In this document: positions 27,804 through 36,323 of the stretch, one piece after another | How the letters are laid out: every line of letters starts with the position of its first letter | Numbering within the stretch: position 1 is the stretch's first letter | Notes under the pieces: generated by a model | Told to the model about the DNA's origin: nothing | Databases searched by the model: none | What the model saw: the letters and a program-made list of their open reading frames with translations, nothing else | Source of the DNA: Gordonia jacobaea | GTDB taxonomy: Bacteria > Actinomycetota > Actinomycetes > Mycobacteriales > Mycobacteriaceae | Assembly: GCF_001186365.1 (NCBI RefSeq) | Contig: NZ_LDTZ01000023.1 | Location: 62,001-126,000, forward strand | Length of the DNA stretch: 64,000 bases | Direction: 5' to 3' | Translations under genes and position numbers: made by a program

Positions 27804-28658
27804 ATGGTTCTGAACTCGGCTGATCGCGCCCGCGAATTCGAGGCGGAGCGCCCGCGCCTGATCCGCGTGGCCGGCCGCATCCTGGGCGACGACGCCGAAG
27901 CCCAGGATGTGGTGCAGCAGGCATGGCTGCGAATGAACTCGACCGAGACCGACATCGACAATCTGCCGGCATGGCTGACGACCGTCACCAGCAGGCTGTG
28001 TCTCGACCGGCTGCGAGCGCGAATCCCCCAGGCCGCAGAACCCGCGATCGACGAGCACTCCGAAGATCCCGATCCCGCTGACGTGATCGCGCTGTCGGAT
28101 TCAGTGGGGATCGCGCTCACCGTGGTTCTCGACCGCCTGTCACCGGCCGAACGCGTCGCGTTCGTCATGCACGACACGTTTGGTTTCGAATTCGCGACCA
28201 TCGCGTCAGCACTCGACATCACGCCGACCGCCGCACGCAAACTCGCCTCGAGAGCCAGGGCGAAAGTACGCCAACCCGCGGCCGACGACGCCCTCGCCGA
28301 CTGGGAGGTCGTCGACGCGTTCATGACAGCGGCCCGCGAAGGCGACTTCGAGCGTCTTCTCGAACTCCTGGCCCCCGAGGCCCAGGTCAGAGCCGACGAG
28401 GTTGCCATAGCCGCCGGCACGCCCGCGCAGATCGACGGCCGACGCAGCATCGCCGACTTCTTCAACGGGAGCGCCAAGGCCGCGCTGGCGGTCTTCGTCG
28501 ACGATCGCCCGGCGTCGGCGTGGTTCCATCGCGGCACGGCGATGGTTCTGTTCGACTTCGACGTGGTCGACGGCACGGTCTCCCGGATCACGTTCCGCGC
28601 CGACCAGGACGTTCTCGACCGCGTTGTCCGGCGCGAGAAGAACGAGCACCGCCCCTGA
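27804..28658 (+). CDS. ECF sigma factor with C-terminal SnoaL-like domain (ECF41/SigJ type)
   Basis: 284 residues from ATG 27804 with GAGGTGGTG upstream. Region 2 is at residues about 10-75 (RVAGRILGDDAEAQDVVQQAWLR, then LPAWLTTVTSRLCLDRLRAR). Region 4 is at about 110-160 (LSPAERVAFVMHDTFGFEFATIASALDITPTAARKLASRARAKV, split here by its helix-turn-helix). A SnoaL-like domain of about 110 residues follows, as in ECF41 factors, where it modulates activity in place of an anti-sigma factor. None is encoded nearby. ECF41-like promoters lie before this gene and before the next. Confidence 0.85.
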   Translation: MVLNSADRAREFEAERPRLIRVAGRILGDDAEAQDVVQQAWLRMNSTETDIDNLPAWLTTVTSRLCLDRLRARIPQAAEPAIDEHSEDPDPADVIALSDSVGIALTVVLDRLSPAERVAFVMHDTFGFEFATIASALDITPTAARKLASRARAKVRQPAADDALADWEVVDAFMTAAREGDFERLLELLAPEAQVRADEVAIAAGTPAQIDGRRSIADFFNGSAKAALAVFVDDRPASAWFHRGTAMVLFDFDVVDGTVSRITFRADQDVLDRVVRREKNEHRP

Positions 28659-28666
28659 CCTCGTTC

Positions 28667-28693
28667 GGTCACATTCGAGGCCGCCGATTCGTC
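28667..28693 (+). promoter_or_regulatory. ECF41-type promoter (GGTCACA-N16-CGTC) upstream of the DUF1059 gene
   Basis: GGTCACA at 28667-28673, exactly 16 nt, then CGTC at 28690-28693, 65 nt before ATG 28758. It is the same arrangement as the site before the sigma gene, so this small gene is the likely regulon member. Confidence 0.6.
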
Positions 28694-28757
28694 ATCCCTA
28701 TGCAGCACCACAACCGGCCGCATGACAAAGAACCGGCCATGTCACTGAGGAGATCCA

Positions 28758-28994
28758 ATGAAGACCATGACCTGCACGCAGCTCGGAGGTCCGTGCGGAC
28801 TGGCGCACCACGGCGCGACCGCTGACGACATCATCAAAGCGCAAGACCAGCACCTCAAAGATGCCGAAAAGGCCGGCGACGCAACGCATCAGGATGCCCG
28901 CGACGCGATGAAAGGTCGCTGGCGCCACCCTCGCCAGTCGATGGGTTGGTACAAGGGCGTCAAGCAGACGTTCGCCGGGCTGCCCGAGGACTGA
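28758..28994 (+). CDS. Small DUF1059-like protein, probable ECF41 target
   Basis: 78 residues from ATG 28758, GAGGAG 6 nt upstream. It begins MKTMTCTQLGGPCGLAHHG with two cysteines, then a helical, charged middle (IIKAQDQHLKDAEKAGD) and MKGRWRHPRQSMGWYKGVK. It resembles the short DUF1059-type proteins, whose function is unknown. The ECF41-like promoter upstream suggests control by the adjacent sigma factor. Confidence 0.6.
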   Translation: MKTMTCTQLGGPCGLAHHGATADDIIKAQDQHLKDAEKAGDATHQDARDAMKGRWRHPRQSMGWYKGVKQTFAGLPED

Positions 28995-29492
28995 TCAGGT
29001 CAGCGTGTGAAAAGCGCGGTCGCGGTAGACCATCGGCGGTTGCGTCGACGAACCGAGCCGCGTCTCGAGCACTTCGGCCACGACGAGGGTCGACGACCCC
29101 ACCGCGATCGTCTCGACGATGACACAACACAACGCCGCGTGTGCATCGCGCAGGATCGGCTCGCCCGACTCGAAGCTGGTCCAGCCCTGGTTCGTCGTGA
29201 ATCGGGGTGCGCCCGGACGCGCAAAGGCGTCGGCAACGTCGACGTGTCGGGCGTCGAGCAGACTGATTCCGATGGTGTCAGCGCCGAGCACCGCGCCGGC
29301 ACTCCCCCGCGAACTGGTCACGGAAAACGACACGGCGAACGGGTCGACCGACACCGACGCCAAACTCGACACCGTCAGGCCCGCGAGACCCTCAGAAGTC
29401 TCGGCGGCGACAATGGCAACCCCCGCGGGGTGGAGACGAAACGCGGTAGTGAAGGCAATGCGCGCATCCACCGCGTCAGACAGTGACTGCAT
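28995..29492 (-). CDS. Flavin-reductase-like FMN-binding protein
   Basis: 165 residues from ATG 29492; TATTGT stands 7 nt upstream. The flavin_reduct domain is seen in FRLHPAGVAIVAAETSEGLAGLTVSSLASVSVDP (two short blocks) with the S-x-S-V-S-DP flavin motif, then GISLLDARHVDVADAFA. Such proteins reduce FMN or FAD for a partner monooxygenase. No dedicated partner lies next to it; the LLM protein is 8 kb away. It ends directly at the stop of the convergent DUF1059 gene. Confidence 0.82.
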   Translation of the reverse strand: MQSLSDAVDARIAFTTAFRLHPAGVAIVAAETSEGLAGLTVSSLASVSVDPFAVSFSVTSSRGSAGAVLGADTIGISLLDARHVDVADAFARPGAPRFTTNQGWTSFESGEPILRDAHAALCCVIVETIAVGSSTLVVAEVLETRLGSSTQPPMVYRDRAFHTLT

Positions 29493-29499
29493 ACCGTCG

Positions 29500-29505
29500 A
29501 CAATA
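29500..29505 (-). promoter_or_regulatory. -10 box TATTGT of a leaderless promoter
   Basis: On the minus strand TATTGT is followed by 7 nt and ATG 29492. Confidence 0.5.
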
Positions 29506-29572
29506 AAACCTCAAGGGCACTTCAAGTCCATGAGATGGGATGCAAATCACCCCGCGGGAGCTGCCGATATCG

Positions 29573-29995
29573 TCACTCGAGCACGAACACCGGGATCTGA
29601 CGATCGGTCTTGGTCTGGTACTCGGCGTAGGGCGGGAAGGCGGCCACCGCGAGTTCCCACCAATGCGCACGCTCGTCGCCCTCGACCTCGCGGGCGGTGA
29701 GCTCGTACACCTTGTCACCGTCTTGGGCTGTGACCTGTGGGTGCGCCTTGACGTTGAAGTACCACGCCGGATGCTCGGGAGCGCCACCCTTGGACGCGAC
29801 CATGGCGTACTTGCCGTTCTCCTCGACGCGCATCAGGGGTGTGTAGCGCTTCTTCCCCGACTTGGCACCCGTAGTGGTGAACAGCACGACGGGACGATCG
29901 GCGACCTGCACGCCGTCGGTTGTCCCCTGCTCGAGAATCTTCTTGGTCTGATCGCGTACCCAGTCGCTCGGGCTCAATTCCGGTTGTTCGCTCAT
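29573..29995 (-). CDS. Deazaflavin (F420)-dependent nitroreductase-family protein (DDN type)
   Basis: 140 residues from ATG 29995. The DDN fold is recognisable from DWVRDQTKKILEQGTTDG, VLFTTTGAKSGKKRYTPLMRVEENGKYAMVASKGG (in two short motifs, with the KSGK-R phosphate-binding element) and HPAWYFNVKAHPQV. The family uses reduced F420 and is widespread in mycolata; the natural substrate is unknown. The frame continues to 30067, but that stretch is not conserved in style. It is divergent from the aldehyde dehydrogenase gene. Confidence 0.85.
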   Translation of the reverse strand: MSEQPELSPSDWVRDQTKKILEQGTTDGVQVADRPVVLFTTTGAKSGKKRYTPLMRVEENGKYAMVASKGGAPEHPAWYFNVKAHPQVTAQDGDKVYELTAREVEGDERAHWWELAVAAFPPYAEYQTKTDRQIPVFVLE

Positions 29996-30099
29996 GGCTC
30001 GCACAACACTCGCCGTACCGCGCTGATTCCGCATCGGCGCAACGTTTCGATCACGAGTGGTAGGCATGAAAGGGGACCCGACGCGGAAGGACCAGCGAC

Positions 30100-31473
30100 A
30101 TGGCCATTGCCACCATCAATCCGGCGACCGGAGAAACTGTCCGGGAGTTCGATTCCCTGACAGAAGCGCAAGTCGACGAGGCGCTCGACCGCGCGGTCAG
30201 TGGATTCGCCAGCTATCGCACGACGTCGTTCGAGCAGCGGGCGACCTGGCTGCGTGCCACCGCCGACCTGCTCGAAGCCGAAGCGGACGGTGTCGCAGCC
30301 ATGATGACCGAGGAGATGGGCAAGACCCTTGCCTCCGCCAAGGCAGAAACACTGAAGTGCGCGAAGGCTTTTCGCTACTACGCCGACCACGGTGCCGCCA
30401 TGCTTGCCGACGAGCCCGCCGACGCCGAGGCCGTTGGCGCCAGTCGCGCATACATGCGCTACCAACCACTCGGCGTCGTACTGGCGATCATGCCGTGGAA
30501 CTTCCCGCTCTGGCAGGCGGTACGCTTCGCGGCACCCGCGTTGATGGCAGGCAACGTCGGCATCCTCAAGCACGCCTCCAACGTTCCGCAGTCCGCGTTG
30601 TATCTCGAAGACGTCCTGCGTCGAGCCGGTTTTCCGGAGGGCTGCTTCCAGACACTCCTGATCGGTTCGGGAATGATCGAGTCGATCCTGCGCGACCCAC
30701 GGGTCGCCGCAGCGACACTGACCGGAAGCGAGCCAGCGGGTCGATCAGTGGCCGCGATCGCGGGTGACGAGGTCAAGCACACCGTGCTCGAACTCGGAGG
30801 AAGCGACCCCTACATCGTCATGCCCAGCGCCGACATCGCGGCCGCAGCGAAGACCGCCGTCACGGCACGAGTGCAGAACAACGGCCAATCCTGTATCGCC
30901 GCAAAACGATTCATCGTCCACGCCGATGTGTACGACCAATTCGTCGACGCGTTCACCGACGGCTTCCGCGGGCTCGTCATCGGAGATCCCACAGACGAGG
31001 CCACCGACGTCGGACCGCTCGCCACCGAACAGGGACGCACCGATCTCGAAGAACTCGTCGACGACGCGGTGGGCAAGGGCGCGAAGGTACTCATCGGGGG
31101 CAACCGAGTCGAGCGACCCGGCTGGTTCTACGAGCCGACGATCCTCGCCGACATCACCGACGACATGCAGATCTACTCCGCCGAAGCGTTCGGACCGGTC
31201 GCAGCGCTTTATCGAGTCGAGAACATCGACGAGGCGATTGCGATCGCCAACGACACCACCTTCGGCCTCGGCGGAAACGCCTGGACCACCGACACCGCCG
31301 AACAGGATCAATTCATCGACCGGATCGAATCGGGCCAGGTGTTCATCAACGGCATGACCACCTCGTATCCCGAACTGGGATTCGGTGGAATCAAGCGGTC
31401 GGGCAACGGCCGCGAACTGACCTCCCACGGCATGCACGAGTTCTGCAACATCAAGACGGTCTGGATTGCCTGA
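30100..31473 (+). CDS. gabD: NAD(P)-dependent succinate-semialdehyde dehydrogenase family protein
   Basis: 457 residues with GGAAGGACC upstream. Aldehyde-dehydrogenase motifs are complete: PWNFP (N134), ELGGSDPYIV (general base E231), NNGQSCIAAKR (nucleophile C265) and FGPVAALYR. The C-terminus FGGIKRSGNGRELTSHG matches the short SSADH group (GabD1/GabD2 of mycobacteria). It oxidises succinate semialdehyde or a related short aldehyde to the acid in the cytosol. No GABA transaminase gene is nearby, so the gab pathway role is inferred. Confidence 0.85.
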   Translation: MAIATINPATGETVREFDSLTEAQVDEALDRAVSGFASYRTTSFEQRATWLRATADLLEAEADGVAAMMTEEMGKTLASAKAETLKCAKAFRYYADHGAAMLADEPADAEAVGASRAYMRYQPLGVVLAIMPWNFPLWQAVRFAAPALMAGNVGILKHASNVPQSALYLEDVLRRAGFPEGCFQTLLIGSGMIESILRDPRVAAATLTGSEPAGRSVAAIAGDEVKHTVLELGGSDPYIVMPSADIAAAAKTAVTARVQNNGQSCIAAKRFIVHADVYDQFVDAFTDGFRGLVIGDPTDEATDVGPLATEQGRTDLEELVDDAVGKGAKVLIGGNRVERPGWFYEPTILADITDDMQIYSAEAFGPVAALYRVENIDEAIAIANDTTFGLGGNAWTTDTAEQDQFIDRIESGQVFINGMTTSYPELGFGGIKRSGNGRELTSHGMHEFCNIKTVWIA

Positions 31474-31601
31474 TCAGGCGGCTTGATCGTCAGATCGTCT
31501 GGTGAGGGGTCACACGCCCGCACCGGTCGCGCCCGCCTCGGCTTGCGGCAGACATCGTCGCCCTCGTGAAAGGCGAATTCAGGCCGCAAGTTGCGGAGTC
31601 G

Positions 31602-31607
31602 TAGGCT
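31602..31607 (+). promoter_or_regulatory. -10 box TAGGCT of a leaderless promoter
   Basis: TAGGCT is followed by 6 nt and GTG 31614. Confidence 0.5.
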
Positions 31608-31613
31608 TGATGA

Positions 31614-32426
31614 GTGGTTGATTTTGCATATGTCATCGCCGGTTCGGAAGCGACTGGCGGCGCCGGGATCCAAGTCGATCTGAAGACTTTCCAGGAGCTG
31701 GGTGTCTACGGAGTCGGCACCATCACCTGCATCGTCTCGTTCGATCCGAAGAACAGGTGGGCGCACCGGTTCGTCCCTGTCGAACCGCAGGTCATCGCCG
31801 ACCAGATCGAAGCGGCCACCGCCACCCACGATCTCGACGTGGTGAAGGTGGGCATGCTCGGTACGCCTGCGACCATCGACGTCGTCGCCGACGCCCTCGC
31901 CGCTCGGGAGTGGCGTCACGTCGTCGTCGATCCCGTCCTCATCTGCAAGGGGCAGGAGCCTGGAGCTGCCCTCGACACCGATACCGCGTTGCGGGAGAAG
32001 ATCATTCCGCTCGCGACGGTGGTCACCCCGAATCTCTTCGAGGCGCAGATCCTCTCCGGGATGGACGAGATCACCAGCGTCGAGGATCTCGCTGAGGCCG
32101 CGCGCCGGATCGCCGATCTCGGGCCGAAGTACGTCATCGCGAAGGGCGGCGTCGAGCTCCCCGGCGACGACGCCGTCGACGTGCTGTTCGACGGCACGGA
32201 CGTGACCGTGCTGGCTGCGCCGAAAGTCGGGTCGGAGCGTGTCTCCGGCGCCGGCTGCACGCTCGCTGCCGCCATAACCGCCGAGTTGGCAAAGGGCGCC
32301 GAGGTCGGAGACGCTGTCGCGTTCGCCAAGGAGTTCACCACAGCGGGAATCAACGGCCGCGTGTCGGCGCACACGCCGTTCGACACCGTGTGGCAGGGCG
32401 CTTTCGTGGACGCGCTCGAGGGCTGA
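31614..32426 (+). CDS. Pyridoxine / hydroxymethylpyrimidine (phosphate) kinase, PdxK/ThiD family
   Basis: 270 residues from GTG 31614. GSEATGGAGIQVDLKTFQELGVYG near residue 10 is the substrate loop of the ThiD/PdxK ribokinase-like family. VVDPVLICKG, TPNLFEAQILSG and the anion hole with catalytic Asp replaced in context by SGAGCTLAAAITAELAKG complete the fold. The GAGC variant in place of GAGD or GTGC is typical of some PdxK/ThiD-like members. It phosphorylates pyridoxal or HMP-P. The gene stands alone, without thi genes, favouring a B6-salvage role. Confidence 0.8.
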   Translation: MVDFAYVIAGSEATGGAGIQVDLKTFQELGVYGVGTITCIVSFDPKNRWAHRFVPVEPQVIADQIEAATATHDLDVVKVGMLGTPATIDVVADALAAREWRHVVVDPVLICKGQEPGAALDTDTALREKIIPLATVVTPNLFEAQILSGMDEITSVEDLAEAARRIADLGPKYVIAKGGVELPGDDAVDVLFDGTDVTVLAAPKVGSERVSGAGCTLAAAITAELAKGAEVGDAVAFAKEFTTAGINGRVSAHTPFDTVWQGAFVDALEG

Positions 32427-32563
32427 GCTGCACACTTTCAACGTGAGTCAGGGCAATCTGCCTCGACGTCAAGGGTTGCGCCCAGCGGACGCGAATGGCC
32501 ATGGGTGCGACGTCGTCGACGTTGCAGAAAGAGTCACATCCGCGACGACTCAGGGAGCATCGA

Positions 32564-33382
32564 ATGACCGGAGCACTGTCCACCCCGACGACACCAGCCG
32601 ACGGCGACTTCGCCGACGAATGGCAGCAGTGGCACACCATTCGCGAGCGTGACCTCGCTGCTCCGCTTGGATGGCTGTCGATCAACCGCCTCGAATGGCT
32701 CGACACCCAACCGTCGCGTTTCGAGGGACTACCGGGAACCTGGTGGTTCGACGGCCCGACCGCCCACCTTCGACCAGGCGACGGCGAGTCCTTCGACGCC
32801 CGCGATTTCGACCTCGAACCGACCGGCCCGGGCGAGGTTGTGGACATCGACAATGTGCACATCGAGGTCGCACGTCGCGGCGACGGCTATCTGATCCGCG
32901 TGCACAACGAGAACGCGCCCACGGTGCGCAATTTTCGCGGCGTGCCAGCGTATGACGCCGATCCCGCGTGGGTCGTCGAAGCGCGGTTCGAGCCATACGA
33001 ACAGCCGCGGCCGGTCACCGTCGGCGCAGTCGCGGAGGGCCTGGCCCACGTGTACGTCTCCCCCGGTGACCTGGTCTTTGACCACGACGGGCAGCAGCGT
33101 CGACTCATCGCCTTCAACGGCAAGCAGGGCGGGCTGAGCGTCCTGTTCACAGACGCCACCTCGGGAATCACCACGTACGCGGCGAATCGAAGCCTGGCCG
33201 TCGAGGCTGCCGACGAGGTTCTGCGCAACGGCGGACGTGTGGTGCTCGACTTCAATCGCGCGACCAATCTGCCGTGCGCGTTCATCGACTTCGCCACGTG
33301 CCCGCTACCGCCCGCGGGCAACCACCTCGATGTCGAAGTCACCGCCGGCGAGAAGACGCCGTACGAGCGCTCAGCTCAGTAA
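32564..33382 (+). CDS. DUF1684 domain protein
   Basis: 272 residues from ATG 32564 with AGGGAG 7 nt upstream. The N-terminal DEWQQWHTIRERDLAAPLGWLSINRLEWLD and C-terminal DFNRATNLPCAFIDFATCPLPPAGN elements mark DUF1684, a family of unknown function. No signal peptide is visible. The near-invariant NRAxNxPCAFxxxxTCPLPP motif is the likely active site. It is convergent with the PPOX gene, with a 7-bp overlap. Confidence 0.8.
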   Translation: MTGALSTPTTPADGDFADEWQQWHTIRERDLAAPLGWLSINRLEWLDTQPSRFEGLPGTWWFDGPTAHLRPGDGESFDARDFDLEPTGPGEVVDIDNVHIEVARRGDGYLIRVHNENAPTVRNFRGVPAYDADPAWVVEARFEPYEQPRPVTVGAVAEGLAHVYVSPGDLVFDHDGQQRRLIAFNGKQGGLSVLFTDATSGITTYAANRSLAVEAADEVLRNGGRVVLDFNRATNLPCAFIDFATCPLPPAGNHLDVEVTAGEKTPYERSAQ

Positions 33383-33993
33383 AGCCACGGTCGGTACGCT
33401 TCGTCTCCGAACTCCTCGTCCGGAATGTCGTCGAGGCCCGCCATCACCTGTTTGGCGAGCTTCGCGGTGCTCGGCACTCTGGTGGGTTCCCACGTCTCGG
33501 GCTTCCAGAGTTCGGATCGCATAAACGCTTTGGAGCAGTGGAAAAACACCTCCTCGACGTCGACTTCGACGGCGAGGATGGGTCGCTTGCCACGGACCGC
33601 GAGCTGATCGAAGTACGGACCGTCGTCGACGATGCGTGCCGATCCGTTGACCCGCAAGGTATCGCCGCGCCCAGGAATCACCGCGATCGCGCCGATGTGC
33701 GGATTGCTGAGAAGGTTTTCGTAGCCGTCCACCCGCCGATTGCCGGGGCGCTCCGGGATCGCGATGGTGCGTTCGTCGATGACGTGCACCACCTTGCCCG
33801 CAGGGTCGCCCTTGGGTGACACATCGACACGCCCCGACGCGTCGGATGTGGCCAGGAAGATCATCGGTGTCGCAGCGAGCCACTCGATGTGCGCCGACAG
33901 CAGCTGCGACATGGCTTTGTTCGCGATGATCTCTGCCGGATGTCCGACGATCTCCCGCAACTGTGCCTGCGTGGTGATCTGCATACCCTCCAT
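33376..33993 (-). CDS. Pyridoxamine-5'-phosphate-oxidase-family flavoprotein (MSMEG_1061 type)
   Basis: 205 residues from ATG 33993 (ATG 33984 is possible). The split-barrel FMN fold shows FLATSDASGRVDVSPKGDPAGKVVHV, then ERPGNRRVDGYENLLSNPHIG and LRVNGSARIVDD, and a C-terminal FHCSKAFMRSELWKPETW motif. This matches the FMN-dependent PPOX subgroup of mycobacteria rather than the vitamin B6 enzyme PdxH. Substrate unknown. Confidence 0.82.
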   Translation of the reverse strand: MEGMQITTQAQLREIVGHPAEIIANKAMSQLLSAHIEWLAATPMIFLATSDASGRVDVSPKGDPAGKVVHVIDERTIAIPERPGNRRVDGYENLLSNPHIGAIAVIPGRGDTLRVNGSARIVDDGPYFDQLAVRGKRPILAVEVDVEEVFFHCSKAFMRSELWKPETWEPTRVPSTAKLAKQVMAGLDDIPDEEFGDEAYRPWLY

Positions 33994-34034
33994 GATGCCC
34001 AGGCGACTCGATGCCCAGTCAACTCGATACGCGG

Positions 34035-34211
34035 TCACCCGGCTGCGGCGGTCGGCAGTTCCAGATCCAGTTGAAAGCCGGCGGCCGTGCGCTGCGCCCG
34101 AATGGTGCCACCGTGCGCTTCGACGATGCCCCGCACGATCGCGAGGCCCAGACCTGCGCCAGTCGTCGCGGAGTCATCGCGGTCAGACGTGCGCGCGGTG
34201 TCCGCGCGGCT
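34035..34211 (-). pseudogene. C-terminal fragment of a sensor histidine kinase
   Basis: On the minus strand about 58 codons end at TGA 34035. They read SRADTARTSDRDDS followed by GAGLGLAIVRGIVEAHGG, the G2 box of the HATPase_c domain, and FQLDLELP, the usual final strand. An in-frame stop lies just upstream (about 34220), so the kinase body is gone. There is no response-regulator gene nearby. It is a decayed two-component kinase. Confidence 0.75.
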
Positions 34212-34377
34212 GCTGTCAGCGTTTCAGCTCTGCAACTATTGGTCGGCGGATCAGCTCGTCACGCAATACCCGATCATGCTTGCGCTCTCTGTAGCCGTCG
34301 CGGCATTCGCGTCGTCGGCGTCACGAGTAAACCTGCGCACCACACTGGCGGCCGTCAACCCGCATCACAAATCGCCG
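34212..34377. other. Non-coding remnant region
   Basis: Together with the kinase fragment this leaves about 340 bp without an intact gene. A plus-strand reading of YPIMLALSVAVAAFASSASRV looks membrane-like but is short and unsupported. The region is probably debris of the same deletion. Confidence 0.3.
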
Positions 34378-35271
34378 CTACCGATAGGTCACCACGAGCG
34401 GCGCGTGGTCTGATAATCGCTGCGCCGGTGACGGTTCTTTGTCCACTGTCACCGACACCGCGCGGCGAGCCAGACCTGGCGTGGCGAGCTGATGGTCGAC
34501 GCGCCAGCCGACGTCCTTGGCGAACGACTCCCCCGCCCAACTCCACCAGGTCAGCGGTCCGGGTCGGTCGCCATAGACCTGCCGGACCACGTCGACGAGT
34601 CGACGCGACCCCAGGACCGCGTCGAACCAGGCGCGGTCTTCGGGCAGAAAGCCGTCCATCGACCGGGCCGCACGCCAGTTGGTCACGTCGTATTCGGTGT
34701 GGGCGATGTTGAGATCCCCGACGAGCAGAAATTCCCGACCGTCGCGTTGGACCGACAGGCGATTTCGGTTCAGCTCGCGACCAAAAGCACTCAGGAATCG
34801 TTGCTTACGTTCGTACTTCACTCCACCGTCGGGTGCGTCGCGCATGGCTCCTGCTCGTTGACGATGCGCGGGCAGTCCGCCCTTCGGTAGGTAGATGCAT
34901 CCGACGGTGACCGGTCGGTCGGCGAGGTCGACCTCGATGTACCTTCCGTGCGTGGCGAACTCGCTGAGGCCGCGTGCTTTCGGCGGATCGGTCAGCCAGG
35001 TCCGCACTGCGGTCGGTGGTGTCTTCGTCAGAATCGCCACGCCGTTGCGTCCGGCGATCGACCCGACGTCGAGCGCCACCGAGTAGCCGGGGAAACTTCC
35101 GACTTCCGTTGCCGGAGAGCGCAGTTCCTGAAGCGCCACGACGTCGGGATTTCGTTCTGCCAACCACCCGTCGAATCCCCGACGTCGCGCTGCTCGAATC
35201 CCGTTGACGTTGAACGACACCACGGTGAACGGGTCAGTCCGGTCGTCGGACGTGGACCCGGCGTCGTTCAT
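34378..35271 (-). CDS. xthA: Exodeoxyribonuclease III (ExoIII/XthA-like AP endonuclease)
   Basis: 297 residues from ATG 35271, overlapping the glyoxalase stop as ATGA. The endonuclease/exonuclease/phosphatase domain has FTVVSFNVNGIRAARRRGF (metal-site Asn), ALQELRS (Glu), LLVGDLNIAHTEYDV (catalytic Asp/Asn) and the final LSDHAPLVV (His). It acts at abasic sites in base-excision repair. The frame continues upstream to 35340 without conserved content. A two-gene operon with the glyoxalase-fold gene is likely. Confidence 0.9.
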   Translation of the reverse strand: MNDAGSTSDDRTDPFTVVSFNVNGIRAARRRGFDGWLAERNPDVVALQELRSPATEVGSFPGYSVALDVGSIAGRNGVAILTKTPPTAVRTWLTDPPKARGLSEFATHGRYIEVDLADRPVTVGCIYLPKGGLPAHRQRAGAMRDAPDGGVKYERKQRFLSAFGRELNRNRLSVQRDGREFLLVGDLNIAHTEYDVTNWRAARSMDGFLPEDRAWFDAVLGSRRLVDVVRQVYGDRPGPLTWWSWAGESFAKDVGWRVDHQLATPGLARRAVSVTVDKEPSPAQRLSDHAPLVVTYR

Positions 35272-35615
35272 CGCGTGTGAGTGCCGACGTTGATCACTCG
35301 ACCGTCGGACGCCCGGTAGAAGAATCGTGTGACGCCCCACGGTTCGTCGGTCAGCGGGTGCACGATCTCCACTCCTGCGTCACGAGCCCGGGCGAGCGCT
35401 TCTCGGACGTCGTCGACGAAGATCGAGACGTCGGGGTTGACCGGCGCGGATGCGTCGGCGGTCATGATGCTGAGCTGGTGCCCGTCGTCGTCTCCCAGAG
35501 TCACGATCCACCCGTGATCCATGAGGACGCGCACCCCGAGAATCGCAGAATGCTCGGCAACGGCCTGGTGGAGGTCCGAGACGGTGAGATTGGGAACCAC
35601 TCGATCAACGTGCAT
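35268..35615 (-). CDS. Glyoxalase/bleomycin-resistance-fold protein
   Basis: 115 residues. It has a single VOC-type domain with two babb-alpha-beta halves: VVPNLTVSDLHQAVAEHSAILG and DVSIFVDDVREALARARDAGVEIVHPLTDEPWGVTRFFYR. Such short proteins usually act as dimers binding a metal and a small molecule. Its stop overlaps the start of the ExoIII gene. Confidence 0.82.
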   Translation of the reverse strand: MHVDRVVPNLTVSDLHQAVAEHSAILGVRVLMDHGWIVTLGDDDGHQLSIMTADASAPVNPDVSIFVDDVREALARARDAGVEIVHPLTDEPWGVTRFFYRASDGRVINVGTHTR

Positions 35616-35662
35616 GCTCCCACTCTCTCACCGACTGCCTGGCCCGACGGCCAGGGCTGCCG

Positions 35663-36244
35663 TCAGCGGCGGTCGTAGGTGAGCACCCGTACACCGCCGG
35701 GCAGATGTGTCTCGTTGACCGGGGTGAACAGGGTCGGCGCGAATGGCCCGTTGAACAGGGGCACGCCACTGCCGATGATCGACGGATTCACTTTGAGCAC
35801 CAGCCTATCGATCTCGGGAAGCAACGCATGTGCCAGCGTTCCGCCGCCGACGAGCCAAATGTCGAGTCCCTCTTCGCGTTTGAGTTCGCGCACTATCTCG
35901 GCGGGTTCTTCTCGCACGATCTCCACCGCACCAGAGTTGTTGTCGGGAAGCGTCGTGGAGAACACCAGGTGGCGAAGATGCGGATATGCGTCGTCGATAC
36001 CCGCGGCAAGACCGAGCTCGTACGATGCACGCCCCTCGACGACGGTGTCGAAAACTGTTCCTGCACCGTCGATTCCGAGTGCTTCGCGCGCAGGCCCCGG
36101 TAGCGTCTCGGGATAATTCTCGACGATGAACTGCACAACGTCGTCGGTGACCGGGAAGAAGTCGGCGCCGGAGGGGTCGCCACCGTCGGGTCCTGCGATG
36201 AATCCGTCGAGCGTCGTTGCCACGTAGTAGACGAGTCTGCGCAT
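35663..36244 (-). CDS. RibD C-terminal / dihydrofolate-reductase-like protein
   Basis: 193 residues beginning MRRLVYYVATTLDGFIAGPDG, the usual opening of the RibD_C/DHFR-like family. LDIWLVGGGTLAHALLPEIDRLVLKVNPSIIGSGVPLF is the NADPH-binding second half. The function is a probable NADPH-dependent reductase. A true folA or ribD role is unlikely because neither partner domain is present. Confidence 0.82.
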   Translation of the reverse strand: MRRLVYYVATTLDGFIAGPDGGDPSGADFFPVTDDVVQFIVENYPETLPGPAREALGIDGAGTVFDTVVEGRASYELGLAAGIDDAYPHLRHLVFSTTLPDNNSGAVEIVREEPAEIVRELKREEGLDIWLVGGGTLAHALLPEIDRLVLKVNPSIIGSGVPLFNGPFAPTLFTPVNETHLPGGVRVLTYDRR

Positions 36245-36323
36245 CGGTTGATTCTCGCAGAACAGACGTCGATCGACTGCGCCTCCCCACGCGCGCGTCG
36301 TCGTGGGGCGGCGTGCGCTTCAC

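Noticed and set aside
34087..34413. A plus-strand frame of about 108 codons across the kinase fragment
   Set aside because: Its first half is the antisense of the histidine-kinase motif. Only a short hydrophobic stretch remains, with no start signal.
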